Shown here: positions 37,444 through 47,336 of the stretch, piece by piece
Layout of the letters: each line of letters starts with the position of its first letter
Position numbering within the stretch: position 1 is the stretch's first letter
Assembly (NCBI GenBank): GCA_001797335.1
Contig: MGPE01000005.1
Location: 217,013-281,012, forward strand
Source: Deltaproteobacteria bacterium GWA2_38_16
Lineage (GTDB): Bacteria; Bdellovibrionota; JACOXK01; 2-02-FULL-40-11
Direction of reading: 5' to 3'
DNA length: 64,000 bases
Program-made: the position numbers and the translations under genes
The notes under the pieces: generated by a model
Told to the model about the DNA's origin: nothing
Seen by the model: the letters and a program-made list of their open reading frames with translations, nothing else
Database searches by the model: none

Positions 37444-38578
37444 AATATTTTTTTTCTCTAAGAGAACTGAAGAGTAAAAATGCTAATAGGGTTCCTAACC
37501 ACCAAAGTACTACTCCATGATCAAATAAAATATTTCGGCTGATGGTTTGTCCAACAAAGGTTTTGGAAGAGAAAGCAAAAAGAACCCAGGTTGCAAGAAG
37601 ACTTATTTTCCATCCTATCGTGATGGAATCCCGATATATAAAGATAAGAAAAAGGGTAGGCAAAAGGATAATAAGATGGTGTTCCCAAACAATGGGCGTA
37701 ATAAAAAACATACTTAAAAGAACAATGCTGAGTTCATACCATAGATTTTCAATGGCATTTTCAATCGATTTTCGGCATGAGAAAAGAATAATAAAGCCAA
37801 ATAAGATAGCCGTTCCTAAAAATAAAATGCTTTGATAATGGGGAAAAGCATTTTGAAAATGGCGCATCAATATCCCCGTGATAGAATGATTATGGGGAGA
37901 AAGAAGATGGGGATGGTGGGTTACGAGTGATACATATTGTTTTAGGCTTTCTATATTTTTCTCCCAGCCGATAAACAGTGTTGGAAAAAGGATATAAAAG
38001 ATTAACCACCCTACGATGGCAAAGCACAGCCTAAATTGTTTTTTTAAAATAAAATAGGGCAAAAGTAAAAGAGGACTTACCTTGGCACTTATAAACAGTG
38101 AGAAAAAAAATGCAGATAGAATTTTTCGATGAAAAAAATGAACCGCTAAAATGAGCCCAAAAACGAGAAGAATATTGATTTGCCCATTGAGAAAGGTTTT
38201 CGCAATGGGATAAAATAAAAAAACGAGAGGAATAAAAAGTTTTTTGTCTTTAAAAGGATTGAGATGAAATTGTTTTGAAAGAAGAAGAATAGAGCCATAC
38301 AGTAGAGCACAATTCATTAAGCACCAAAGAATACAAGCCAAGGATGTTCCTAAAAGAGCCCAAGGGACAAAAAATAATGCCCAAATGGGAAGATAGACAA
38401 AGGGGAGGTAATCGTTTCTATCATAGATAGAATGTCCATGAATGAAATTGAGAGCCGCATTTAGATAGGTTTTAAAATCTCCACTTTCATTGACAGCGTG
38501 TTTTATTAAAAGAATGGCCAAGACAAGGGTGATCGTGGTTAAGAAAAAATATAAAAATATTTTTTTATTAAATTTCAT
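37412..38578 (-). CDS. GT87-family (DUF2029) membrane glycosyltransferase
   Basis: 388 residues with about ten hydrophobic segments. The GT87-like landmarks are the GDFKTYLNAALNFIHGHSIYD periplasmic loop with the acidic residue after the first membrane segment, FYPIAKTFLNGQINILL, and SAKVSPLLLLPYFI. Such enzymes transfer mannose or arabinose from polyprenyl phosphate. The last 11 residues (YLRLGGVEPPS) are antisense tRNA-Arg sequence. Its ATG directly abuts the stop of the arginase-like gene (TAAATG). Confidence 0.82.
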   Translation of the reverse strand: MKFNKKIFLYFFLTTITLVLAILLIKHAVNESGDFKTYLNAALNFIHGHSIYDRNDYLPFVYLPIWALFFVPWALLGTSLACILWCLMNCALLYGSILLLSKQFHLNPFKDKKLFIPLVFLFYPIAKTFLNGQINILLVFGLILAVHFFHRKILSAFFFSLFISAKVSPLLLLPYFILKKQFRLCFAIVGWLIFYILFPTLFIGWEKNIESLKQYVSLVTHHPHLLSPHNHSITGILMRHFQNAFPHYQSILFLGTAILFGFIILFSCRKSIENAIENLWYELSIVLLSMFFITPIVWEHHLIILLPTLFLIFIYRDSITIGWKISLLATWVLFAFSSKTFVGQTISRNILFDHGVVLWWLGTLLAFLLFSSLREKKYLRLGGVEPPS

Positions 38579-39643
38579 TTAGAATGTCATGCTTTGAATG
38601 ATGCTGATAACATAAGTGCTAGCCGTAGAAAGTGTTTTTTGAGGTTCGCCTTTGTGGTCTAAATGAAGAGGAGGGGCAACTTCCACAAGATCGCCTCCAA
38701 TCACTTCAAATTCTTTTCCCACTTTTTGAATGAGTTCAGAGATAAAGCTTGGGGTTAAGCCTTTAGGTTCTGCGGTACCTGTCGAAGCAGCGTATTTCAT
38801 ATCTGTCCCATCGATGTCATTAGAGATATAAACACGGTTTACGTGTAAAGATCGAAGATGAGAAAGAATATGTTCTTGAGCCTGTTTAGGATTTTTTAAG
38901 ATATCTTTAGCCCAAAATTGTTTAACATGTAGGGTTTTCTCCCAATATGCTTTGGTTTTTCCGGATCGACGAATGCCCACTTGAACCAGTCGCTCCTGTC
39001 GTTCAATGAGATCATTGGCATGATAGGCCCAGGTTCCAAAACAATAATCAATCCCAAGGCGAGATTTTAAAAGATCGGTATGCGCATCGAAATGAAGGAT
39101 GCTAAACGTTTTTTTGAAATGATCGTGATAGGCTTGAATGATGGGCCAGCTGATGGAATGATCCCCTCCTAATGTAATGATTTTAGCTTTTGGATTTAGA
39201 GAAAAAATAATTTTTGATACGTCTTTTAAAATAGAAAGAGGGCTAACGGGAAGTTTTTCAGCTTTATTTTTTGGATAAAGATATTTTCGATGTTTTTGAA
39301 TTTGCTTGGAGCTCAGCATTTCATCATACAAAAGTTGGGGAATGGTAATGACATCTCCTATGTCGATGACTTCTTGGGATTTAATATATTTTAAAAACGT
39401 TTTGTTTTGGTAAAGTATTTTTCTTAATTCTAAGGGGCCCATATTGGCACCTCTCAAATACCCAGCGCCACAATCCGAGGGAACGCCCAATAGAATAACT
39501 TTAGCTTTTGGGATTTTTGAAAAACTTTTTTTCCAAAGGGACAAAACCTTGAGTGGCAGGGTGGTGGTGGGTCCTGCGGAGACAACATAGATGCCTTTGC
39601 CAGGTGGGCGGAGGAAGAGTGCCAGTTTCTGAAAAGAATGCAT
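38579..39643 (-). CDS. Arginase/agmatinase/formiminoglutamase-family ureohydrolase
   Basis: 354 residues with all manganese motifs: GGDHSISW, the DAHTD pair (ILHFDAHTDLL) and SNDIDGTDMKYAASTGTAEP (DxD). GVPSDCGAGYLRGANMGPLELR marks the family's N-terminal region. An extra 40 residues precede it. It cleaves a guanidino compound, releasing urea; agmatinase (polyamine synthesis) is as likely as arginase, and sequence alone does not decide. It is transcribed together with the GT87 gene, which looks functionally unrelated. Confidence 0.87.
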   Translation of the reverse strand: MHSFQKLALFLRPPGKGIYVVSAGPTTTLPLKVLSLWKKSFSKIPKAKVILLGVPSDCGAGYLRGANMGPLELRKILYQNKTFLKYIKSQEVIDIGDVITIPQLLYDEMLSSKQIQKHRKYLYPKNKAEKLPVSPLSILKDVSKIIFSLNPKAKIITLGGDHSISWPIIQAYHDHFKKTFSILHFDAHTDLLKSRLGIDYCFGTWAYHANDLIERQERLVQVGIRRSGKTKAYWEKTLHVKQFWAKDILKNPKQAQEHILSHLRSLHVNRVYISNDIDGTDMKYAASTGTAEPKGLTPSFISELIQKVGKEFEVIGGDLVEVAPPLHLDHKGEPQKTLSTASTYVISIIQSMTF

Positions 39644-39706
39644 ACAAAGTGAAGATAGCCTATATCTACTATCTTTTTCAATAGGTTATGTTATAGAAAA
39701 TAAATA

Positions 39707-40447
39707 ATGGAAAAATTAGTAAAACGATTTCCTTCTCTCATTGCTCCCATTCACTACTTCATTACACTTCTTTTATATGTACAGTGCTCTCTTATTATTG
39801 GAGTATCGGCCTTTCCTTCAGTCTATGGTGTATATATGTATTGGACAAAGACGGAACTTTGGTTTTTACCCCTGAGACTTTTAGGAATGTCGATTGTTTT
39901 AGCTGCTGGATTTTTCTTGTATGCCATGGTTGTTATTTTTGTGGTGGCATTTATTTGTTTTATATTTCGGCTCAAAATTAAAGAAGGGCGATATTATATT
40001 TATTCTACCAACGCCATTAAATGGGCCAATTATAATAGCCTTATTTTAATTGTTCGCTATACGTGTATTAATTTTTTAAGGGTAACCCCTTTTATTACTC
40101 TTTTTCATCGAATGATGGGAGCTAAAATGGGAAGAAATGTTCAGATTAATACAGCCGTGATTGGAGATTCTTGTTTTTTAGAAGTAGGGGATAATTCCAT
40201 TATTGGAGGCGATGTAACACTTGTCGCTCATGTGGCAGAACATGATACGCTTGTCATCAAAAAAGTAAAAATTGGAAAAAACGTAACACTTGGAATTATG
40301 TCTATCATTATGCCAGGCGTTGAAATTGGTGATCATGTGATGATTGCCGCAAATTCAGTTTTAAAGAAAGATACCAAAGTACCTTCTCATACGGTATGGG
40401 GAGGTATCCCTGCCAAACAACTTTCTTCTAAAGTACCTTCCGCATAA
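39707..40447 (+). CDS. Membrane-anchored left-handed beta-helix acyltransferase-like protein
   Basis: 246 residues. Roughly the first 140 contain two to four hydrophobic segments; the rest is a hexapeptide-repeat beta helix (GRNVQINTAVIGDSCFLEVG, SIIGGDVTLVAHV, KIGKNVTLGIMSIIMPGVEI, GDHVMIAANSVL). The layout resembles the C-terminal module of Pls/PosA-type synthetases more than a plain sugar O-acetyltransferase. Its 3' end overlaps the convergent RND gene by 20 bases. Confidence 0.78.
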   Translation: MEKLVKRFPSLIAPIHYFITLLLYVQCSLIIGVSAFPSVYGVYMYWTKTELWFLPLRLLGMSIVLAAGFFLYAMVVIFVVAFICFIFRLKIKEGRYYIYSTNAIKWANYNSLILIVRYTCINFLRVTPFITLFHRMMGAKMGRNVQINTAVIGDSCFLEVGDNSIIGGDVTLVAHVAEHDTLVIKKVKIGKNVTLGIMSIIMPGVEIGDHVMIAANSVLKKDTKVPSHTVWGGIPAKQLSSKVPSA

Positions 40448-43400
40448 ATTTCTTTTTAAAAATATCTGTGGCGTCATTTACGGCGCTATAAATGCAGGGA
40501 ATAATAAATAAGGTTAAAAGGGTTGAGAAGAAAAGCCCCCAGCTAAATGCCAAGGCTGTGGGAGCCAAAATAGGATCACTGCCTCCAATGCCATAAGCTA
40601 CGGGGCCTAATCCAAAAATAGTGGTAGAAGCTGTAAGAATAATGGGTCTCAAACGTTCTGCACATGCATTGATGATGGTTTGAGTAAGATTATTATTATT
40701 TTCCTCTCTTTTTTTATGTGTATTAATAAAATCGATAAGAATAATAGCATTATTAACGACGACACCGGAGAGGCCAATAACGCCAATCAAGGCCATAAAA
40801 CTAAAGGGTTCTCGATGGAAAAAAAACGCAATGACCACTCCAATGAGGCTCAGAGGAACGGTCATTAAAATAATAAAGGGTTGCAAGAGCGATTTAAAAA
40901 TAACACACAAGAGAAAAAAGATGGCTAAAAATGCTAGAAGAAAGGCCCGTTTTAAACTGGCCAATGATTTTTGAGAATCTTCTTGTTCCCCTCCATATTT
41001 GGCTGAATATCCCACAAATTTTTCACTTAAATCTTTAAATTGATATTGAAGTTTTTTATTTATTTTTAGGGAGGTGGCCAGTTTTTGATCCACCATGGCC
41101 GTTACAGAAATAGTTCTCTTATAATCATAATGATTGATGTATGAAATTCCTTGTCCTTCAGTTATTTTGGCTACCTCTTGAAGGGGAATAAGATTTCCTC
41201 TTTCATTGGAGACAAAGATATCTTTAAATATATCGGGTTGATTACGATAGGATTCGGCCAATCGAACCCGGATATAGATTTCTTCATTGGCTTTTTTAAT
41301 GGTAGTGGCAATGGTTCCTTCAAAAGCGGTTCGAATGGTTTGAGCAATTTTACCAACAGAAAGTCCGGCTTGAGAGGCCTTGAGCTCATCTACAACAATT
41401 TGAAATTCTTTTTTACCACTTTCAAAGCTATCTTCAACTTCGCTCACTCCTTTTTCTTTTCGAAGTTCATCTTTATAAAGATTGGCAATGTGTTTTAATG
41501 TTTCGATATCATCCCCTCTAATTTCAATAGAGACCGGTTTTCCAATCGGGGGGCCTGGAGTGACTTTCATAAAACGTACTTGATCAAATCCTTGGACTCC
41601 TTCTCCTTTTTTCTGAAGATCTGAAACAATTTGATCAGCTGTTCTTTTTCGTTTGGATTCAGGTGTTAAAAAAACAGTGATTTGAGCCACATGACTTCCT
41701 CGATTCATAAAAGGGTCATGTACATCTTTTTGAATAATTCCTACTTGAGTGGTAAAAGTATCGAGTTCTTGAGAAGAAAGGGTGGTGGCCACTAAATCTT
41801 CCAAAACCTTCATTCGCTTATCGGTTTCTTCAATGGGGGTGCCTATGGCTGTTTTAGCTTTGATAAAGAAGAGTTCAATCCCCCTCGCTGGAAAGAGGAT
41901 AAACCGAATAACCTGGGTTCCTAAAATAATGCAGACGATGAGCGTTAGAACCGTTCCGCCTAGGATCCGATATTTATAGGTTAATGTTTTTTCTAAAAGA
42001 AAGGTGTATTTTTCTTTTAGCCAAAGAAACCACGTGGGAGAGATGAGTCGTTCTTTTTGAGGATTTATCCACTCGGCACAATGTCCCGGAAGAATGATCA
42101 TGGCTTCAAAAAGAGAAGCGGCTAGAGCAATAATCACCACAGCAGGAATTTGCCAAATAAATTTTCCCATAAATCCGGCCATGAATGCTAAGGGTAAAAA
42201 CGCAATCATGGTGGTTGTGACAGAGCCAATGACGGCTTTATATACTTCATGACTTCCCTGAAGGGCAGCTTCATGGGGAGAATGTCCTCTTTGCATGTGG
42301 CTATAAATATTTTCAGCAAAGACAATGGCATCATCTACGACCATTCCAGAGACAATAATGAGACCAAACATGGAGACAAGATTGATGGTTAAGCCAAAAA
42401 ATTTCATGGCAATAAGAGTGGTAAAAAAGGCAAAAGGGATACCCAAAACGGTAATCATTGCAATACGACGGGATAAAAATAAGAAAATAACAGCTAAAAC
42501 CAAAACCATTCCAAAAAGTCCATTGCTGGTTAAAACATTGAGCCGTCGTTTTACATAATAAGAACCGTCATTGGCGGTTTCAATTTTAAGTTCTGGAGGA
42601 ATGGTTTTTTTAAAACGTTCAACTTCTTGTTTAATCGTATTGACAATGGAGATAATATCTCCTTTTTCTTGTTTTAAAACGACAAGCGTAATGGCTCGTT
42701 CTCCCCTTAATTTTTCAATTCTATTTTCTTCGGCAAAGGTATCTTTAACGGAAGCAACTTCTTGAATTTTATTGGCATTTCCTAAATCGTTAGAACGAAT
42801 GATAACATTTGAAATCTGATCTGGAGTTTCAATTTCGCCCAAGGTGCGTACCATGAATTCTTGAGAATCAAATTTCATGGATCCACCCGGAAGATTAATA
42901 TTTTGAGCCTCTAGGCTTCCCACAATTTGAGAAAGAGAGAGGTGAAGATTTTTTAAAAGAGTTGGGTTTACTTCTACCCAAAACTCTCTGTCCCTCCATC
43001 CTCTTTTAGAAATGGAGCTAACCCCGGGGATGATTTCGAGACGGTCTTCTAAACTTTCTGCATATTTTCGTAGTTCTATTTCAGGGAGCCCAGAGAGATT
43101 AATTTCAATGGTGGAGATGTGCCGTGTTCGAATATCTTGTACTTGGGGTTTTTCGGCATCCGCAGGGAGATCATCAATGCGATCAATAGCACGTTGGATA
43201 TCCGTCTTTACTTGATCTTTTTCTTTTTGGGGGAGATCTTCAAAAAGAGTGGCAATGACCACAGATCGTCCCTCAATAGAGGAGGAGTGAAGTTTTTCAA
43301 TGCCATCCACTTCTTTTAAAGCTCTCTCAACAGGAATGGTTACTAATTTTTCAACTTCAGGGGGGGAACTCCCCGGATAAGCCGTAGTAACCGTTACTAC

Positions 43401-43529
43401 ATCCATGGCCACCAGAGGAAAAGCTTCTTTTTGAATCGTGAAAGCAACATATATCCCGCAAATAAAAATGAAAGCGGTGAGAAGGTTTAAAAATAGCGAT
43501 TGTTTTAAACAATAGTTAATAAATTTCAT
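40428..43529 (-). CDS. RND-family efflux transporter, inner-membrane pump
   Basis: 1033 residues with two six-segment halves, each with a large periplasmic loop. The proton-relay pair is in GLIIVSGMVVDDAIVFAENIYS, corresponding to the DD of AcrB-type TM4; the second half shows GVIGLSGVVVNNAIILIDFI. It belongs to the HAE/AcrB-like group, with substrates from drugs to lipids. It overlaps the TolC-like gene by 4 bases. No periplasmic adaptor gene lies in the operon. Confidence 0.94.
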   Translation of the reverse strand: MKFINYCLKQSLFLNLLTAFIFICGIYVAFTIQKEAFPLVAMDVVTVTTAYPGSSPPEVEKLVTIPVERALKEVDGIEKLHSSSIEGRSVVIATLFEDLPQKEKDQVKTDIQRAIDRIDDLPADAEKPQVQDIRTRHISTIEINLSGLPEIELRKYAESLEDRLEIIPGVSSISKRGWRDREFWVEVNPTLLKNLHLSLSQIVGSLEAQNINLPGGSMKFDSQEFMVRTLGEIETPDQISNVIIRSNDLGNANKIQEVASVKDTFAEENRIEKLRGERAITLVVLKQEKGDIISIVNTIKQEVERFKKTIPPELKIETANDGSYYVKRRLNVLTSNGLFGMVLVLAVIFLFLSRRIAMITVLGIPFAFFTTLIAMKFFGLTINLVSMFGLIIVSGMVVDDAIVFAENIYSHMQRGHSPHEAALQGSHEVYKAVIGSVTTTMIAFLPLAFMAGFMGKFIWQIPAVVIIALAASLFEAMIILPGHCAEWINPQKERLISPTWFLWLKEKYTFLLEKTLTYKYRILGGTVLTLIVCIILGTQVIRFILFPARGIELFFIKAKTAIGTPIEETDKRMKVLEDLVATTLSSQELDTFTTQVGIIQKDVHDPFMNRGSHVAQITVFLTPESKRKRTADQIVSDLQKKGEGVQGFDQVRFMKVTPGPPIGKPVSIEIRGDDIETLKHIANLYKDELRKEKGVSEVEDSFESGKKEFQIVVDELKASQAGLSVGKIAQTIRTAFEGTIATTIKKANEEIYIRVRLAESYRNQPDIFKDIFVSNERGNLIPLQEVAKITEGQGISYINHYDYKRTISVTAMVDQKLATSLKINKKLQYQFKDLSEKFVGYSAKYGGEQEDSQKSLASLKRAFLLAFLAIFFLLCVIFKSLLQPFIILMTVPLSLIGVVIAFFFHREPFSFMALIGVIGLSGVVVNNAIILIDFINTHKKREENNNNLTQTIINACAERLRPIILTASTTIFGLGPVAYGIGGSDPILAPTALAFSWGLFFSTLLTLFIIPCIYSAVNDATDIFKKKFMRKVL

Positions 43530-44974
43530 AAAATGGCCTTTAAATAATATCCCAATAGAGTTCCTTCGCTCTTTCTAAAATCGATAACCGTTTTTTGATA
43601 TTCGAGTAATGATTGTATGTGTTGAGTGGCGCTATTTAAATAATCTTCTTGGAACTGAATCACAAAATTAATACTGGAGCGTCCTTGGTTAAACTTTTTT
43701 TCTTCTTGAAACATTTTTTGTTTTAGGAGTTTTTTAATTTTCCCTGATGTTTTTGCTTTTTCGGCCTCCGTGCTTAATGTTCTTATTTTTTGGTCAATGT
43801 CTAGAGTAATTTCTTGCTCCAATTTTTGAAAGGTATAAAGAGCATTTAATTTTTCTGCTCGGCTTTGAAGGTAAGTGCTTTGGGCAGCATTATTGCCCAA
43901 GGGAAATTTGACAGAAACGCCCGCATAGTAGGTGGGGTAATCAAAAGAATTAATATCTGACAAAGCATCATTATAGTGTTTATTGAGCCCATTAGAGGCA
44001 ATGGTTCCAACTAAATCAATTTGTGGGTAAAGAGCATTGCGGGAGACCTTTAAATCTAAATTTTTAGATTCTATATCTTCTTTTGCTATTAAAAAATCTT
44101 TTCTGGCCTGAAAGGCCTTTTTTAAAGCAGTGTTTTTTTCAAATTTTTCTTCTTCAAAAGAGAGTGCATCTTTGGGAGTAAGAATCATGGGTGATTTTTC
44201 TTGAAGTGCATTTTTAAATTTTTCATGGATCAACTGCCAGTGGTTTTGGGCTTCCAAAAGGTCATTCTCTCTAGCCAATACGTTGGCATGAGAGGCCAAA
44301 AGATCGGTTTCTTCAATGGTCCCAAGTTTTATCTTTTTTTGATTGGCCTGATAGAGTTTTTGAGCATGTTCTAATGCCTGTTGTTTAATTTCTACTGTTT
44401 CTTGAGCGGCCGAAAATTCCCAATAAAGTTTTGCCACAGAAGCTAAGGTGGTTGAAATTTTTTGTTCAGCACTTAAATTTTTTATTTTTTCTTTTAAATA
44501 TCCAATTTTTAAGTTTCTTCGATCATTTAAACCTAAAAAATTTTTTAAAATGGGTTGAGTGATATTGAGTTCAAGCCTGGGATCCCAATAAAGGGGATTG
44601 GTAGAAGATGTAGCCGTTGTTTCTTTATATACATTTTTAAATTGGAGGTCGAGCGTGGTTCCAGAGAGCCACAGTTTTTTGGTTAATCCTACATTTACAT
44701 TGGCGGTTTTGTTTTGAGGACCGCTTAATAAAGCGCTTACAGGTTTGTCTCGATCATCTTTCCAGTCGGTGAGTGCTGTAAAGGTGGTGTCATAAACAGA
44801 TTCAGCGGTATGGACAAAGGTTTTTCCAAAATCCTTATCAAGATCTGCAATTTTAATGTCTAAGTTGTTTTCAAAAGCAATTTTTAAAGCTTGTGGAAAA
44901 CTGATAGAACGTGAACTGGCGTTCAGAGGTGATGCCAACAAAAGAACTGCTAATAGACTTAGCAGATATGTCAC
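43526..44974 (-). CDS. TolC-family outer-membrane efflux protein
   Basis: 482 residues. A signal peptide (LLSLLAVLLLASPLNASS) is followed by SFPQALKIAFENNLDIKIADLD, the family's first helix, and two long helical hairpin repeats (YPQIDLVGTIASNG; LSTEAEKAKTSGKIKKLLKQ). It forms the trimeric outer-membrane duct. It lies 6 bases after nth in the same direction and overlaps the RND gene. Confidence 0.92.
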   Translation of the reverse strand: MTYLLSLLAVLLLASPLNASSRSISFPQALKIAFENNLDIKIADLDKDFGKTFVHTAESVYDTTFTALTDWKDDRDKPVSALLSGPQNKTANVNVGLTKKLWLSGTTLDLQFKNVYKETTATSSTNPLYWDPRLELNITQPILKNFLGLNDRRNLKIGYLKEKIKNLSAEQKISTTLASVAKLYWEFSAAQETVEIKQQALEHAQKLYQANQKKIKLGTIEETDLLASHANVLARENDLLEAQNHWQLIHEKFKNALQEKSPMILTPKDALSFEEEKFEKNTALKKAFQARKDFLIAKEDIESKNLDLKVSRNALYPQIDLVGTIASNGLNKHYNDALSDINSFDYPTYYAGVSVKFPLGNNAAQSTYLQSRAEKLNALYTFQKLEQEITLDIDQKIRTLSTEAEKAKTSGKIKKLLKQKMFQEEKKFNQGRSSINFVIQFQEDYLNSATQHIQSLLEYQKTVIDFRKSEGTLLGYYLKAIL

Positions 44975-44979
44975 TGAAA

Positions 44980-45621
44980 TTATCCTTTATGGATGACTCC
45001 CACTTTTGGGCACCATTTTTCTATAGAGCATTTAGAACACAAAGGTTTTCGAGCAATGCAAATTTGCCTTCCATGATGGGTGATCACATGAGAAAAAAGT
45101 GTCCATTCTGGTTGTGGGATAAGTTTCATCATATCAAACTCTACTTTAACAGGATCTCGATTTTTTGTCAGCCCCATTCGTTGGGTGAGTCTTAGAACGT
45201 GAGTATCCACGACAAGGCCAGGGGTATTAAAAGCATTGCCTAAAATAACGTTGGCTGTTTTCCTTCCCACACCAGGAAGTTCTACCAATTCTTCTAAGGT
45301 ACGAGGGACTTGTCCTTTATGAAGCACTGCTATTTTTTTACAAGCTCCAAGAATACTTTTTGTTTTATTTACAAAAAATCCCGTGGATCGAATGAGTTTT
45401 TGAAACTCAAGTGGGTTAGCATTGGCATAGTCTTTAGCCGTTTTATATTTTTTAAATAGGGGAGGAGTGACGATATTCACTCTAATGTCTGTGCACTGTG
45501 CAGAAAGTTGAGTCGCCACAATGAGTTCTAGCGGGTTCTTAAAGTTAAGTGCACACTTGGCATTGGGGTAGTTTTTCTTAAGCTGTGTAAAAATTTTTAA
45601 GGTTCGTGCTTTTAGATTCAT
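44980..45621 (-). CDS. nth: Endonuclease III
   Basis: Base-excision repair glycosylase/AP lyase for oxidised pyrimidines. 213 residues: helix-hairpin-helix ELPGVGRKTANVILG with nucleophile Lys121, catalytic Asp139 in VVDTHVLRL, and the C-terminal 4Fe-4S loop with spacing C-x6-C-x2-C-x5-C (CIARKPLCSKCSIEKWC). It overlaps polX by 4 bases, giving a repair gene pair. Confidence 0.97.
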   Translation of the reverse strand: MNLKARTLKIFTQLKKNYPNAKCALNFKNPLELIVATQLSAQCTDIRVNIVTPPLFKKYKTAKDYANANPLEFQKLIRSTGFFVNKTKSILGACKKIAVLHKGQVPRTLEELVELPGVGRKTANVILGNAFNTPGLVVDTHVLRLTQRMGLTKNRDPVKVEFDMMKLIPQPEWTLFSHVITHHGRQICIARKPLCSKCSIEKWCPKVGVIHKG

Positions 45622-47336
45622 CTATATGACTTCAAAAATTTCATAATGTCTTTCAGGGGCCAGGTGGTTAACACATCTTTAGGTTCTAACCATCCCTTTC
45701 GGGCAATGCCCACTCCATATTGAATGTCTTCAATCCCTTCTGTTTTATGGGCATCAGGATTAATGCTGATGGGGACGGACTTTGATTTAGCGTATTTGCA
45801 CATTCTCCAGTCCACATCAAACCGGTGAGGGTTGGCATTAAGCTCCACCGATTTTCCATAGTCTTTGGCCACATCCACAAGTGTATGGAGATTAACCGGA
45901 TATCCTTCTCTCATAAAAAAAAGATGACCTGTGGGATGTCCAACCATGGTGACATATTTATTTTTAAGGGCGGTCGTGATGCGTTTGGTCATGTCTTTTT
46001 CAGTCATATTAAATTTGGAGTGAACCGAAGCAATGACAAAATCAAATTGAGCCAATAACTCATCTTCAAAATCAAGTGTTCCGTCGGGTAAAATATCAAC
46101 TTCTGTGCCTTTTAAAATTTTAAAATTTTTAAGTTTACTATTAAGAACATCAATTTCTTTCCATTGTTTTTTCACGCGATCGGGTTTTAAGCCATTGGCA
46201 TAATAAGCTGCTTTTGAATGGTCTGAAATTCCAATAAACTCAAATCCCATCGATTGAGCCTTATGAACCATTTGTTCAAGAGTAGCTGCCCCATCGCTAT
46301 ACGTTGTGTGGTTGTGAAATGCTCCTCGGATGTCTTTAAATTCAACCAATTTTTTGGGAAGTTTATTTTTTTGTGCAGCATCAATTTCTCCTACATCTTC
46401 TCTTAATTCAGGTTCAATATAAGAGAGCCCTAGGGTTTTAAAAAGATCTTCTTCTGTTTTGCAGGGAAGAGATTTTTTACCTTTAAATAATCCATATTCA
46501 TTGAGTTTTAACCCCTTGTCTTTGGCAATGGATCGAAGGTGGGTATTGTGCTCTTTGCTCCCTGTAAAATAGTGAAGGGCAAAGGGATATTCAGTGTCTG
46601 TAACCACTCGTAAATCAACATTAATCCTAGATTTTAAAATAACAGCTGATTTGGTTTCTCCTTCGGCTAAAATGCGATTGACCAAAGGATAGGAAACAAA
46701 TGTTTTTATGACTTCTTTGGGATTAGAAGAAGAGATGAGTAGATCAATATCGCGAATGGTTTCTTTATGCCGCCTTAAACTTCCAGCGATAGAAATCCTT
46801 TGGGTATGAGAAGATTTTGATAAGTAATCCATATATGCATGGGCTTCATCCAATGCCTCTGGGAAGAGGTGGCTATCTTTACTTTTTTTAAGATACTCAA
46901 TACCCTTTAAAATATTAATTTCAGTTTTTTCTCCAAAACCTTCCACTTTTAAAAGTTTATGCTGTTTGCAGGCTTCTTCTAATTCTTCTACGGTTTTTAA
47001 TTTTAATTTTTGATAGAGCACTTTTACTTTTTTAGGCCCTAATCCCTGGATAGAGAGCATTTTTAAAACACCTTCTGGAAAAGATTTTTTAAGTTGCTGA
47101 TGGTCTTTGGAAAAACCTATTTGAATGAGTTCTGTAATGAGAGTTGCCAAATGATTCCCAATGCCTGGAATTTCTGTTAATTTTTTTTGTTCGGATAGTT
47201 TTTCTATGTCTTCTTCGATGCCTTCTACAGCACGGGCACCATTTTGAAAGGCCCTAATTTTAAATGGATTTTCATCTTTAAGTTCTAAAAGAACCGCCAT
47301 TTCTTCTAAAATTTCAGCAATTTCTTTTTTATTCAT
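45618..47336 (-). CDS. polX: DNA polymerase/3'-5' exonuclease PolX
   Basis: 572 residues. The N-terminal helix-hairpin-helix part (IPGIGNHLATLI; SIQGLGPKKVKVLYQ) precedes the Pol X palm with GSLRRHKETIRDIDLLI and the third acid near INVDLRVV. The C-terminal PHP domain (AFHNHTTYSDGAATL, GISDHSKA, EVDILPDG, ASVHSKF, GHPTGH) supplies Mn-dependent nuclease activity. It is a gap-filling repair polymerase. The next gene upstream, an SDR, ends directly before its ATG. Confidence 0.96.
   Translation of the reverse strand: MNKKEIAEILEEMAVLLELKDENPFKIRAFQNGARAVEGIEEDIEKLSEQKKLTEIPGIGNHLATLITELIQIGFSKDHQQLKKSFPEGVLKMLSIQGLGPKKVKVLYQKLKLKTVEELEEACKQHKLLKVEGFGEKTEINILKGIEYLKKSKDSHLFPEALDEAHAYMDYLSKSSHTQRISIAGSLRRHKETIRDIDLLISSSNPKEVIKTFVSYPLVNRILAEGETKSAVILKSRINVDLRVVTDTEYPFALHYFTGSKEHNTHLRSIAKDKGLKLNEYGLFKGKKSLPCKTEEDLFKTLGLSYIEPELREDVGEIDAAQKNKLPKKLVEFKDIRGAFHNHTTYSDGAATLEQMVHKAQSMGFEFIGISDHSKAAYYANGLKPDRVKKQWKEIDVLNSKLKNFKILKGTEVDILPDGTLDFEDELLAQFDFVIASVHSKFNMTEKDMTKRITTALKNKYVTMVGHPTGHLFFMREGYPVNLHTLVDVAKDYGKSVELNANPHRFDVDWRMCKYAKSKSVPISINPDAHKTEGIEDIQYGVGIARKGWLEPKDVLTTWPLKDIMKFLKSYR

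Noticed and set aside
41151-41498. 115-codon plus-strand frame inside the RND gene
   Set aside because: Antisense shadow of a conserved transporter with low-complexity Phe/Gly translation and no start signal.
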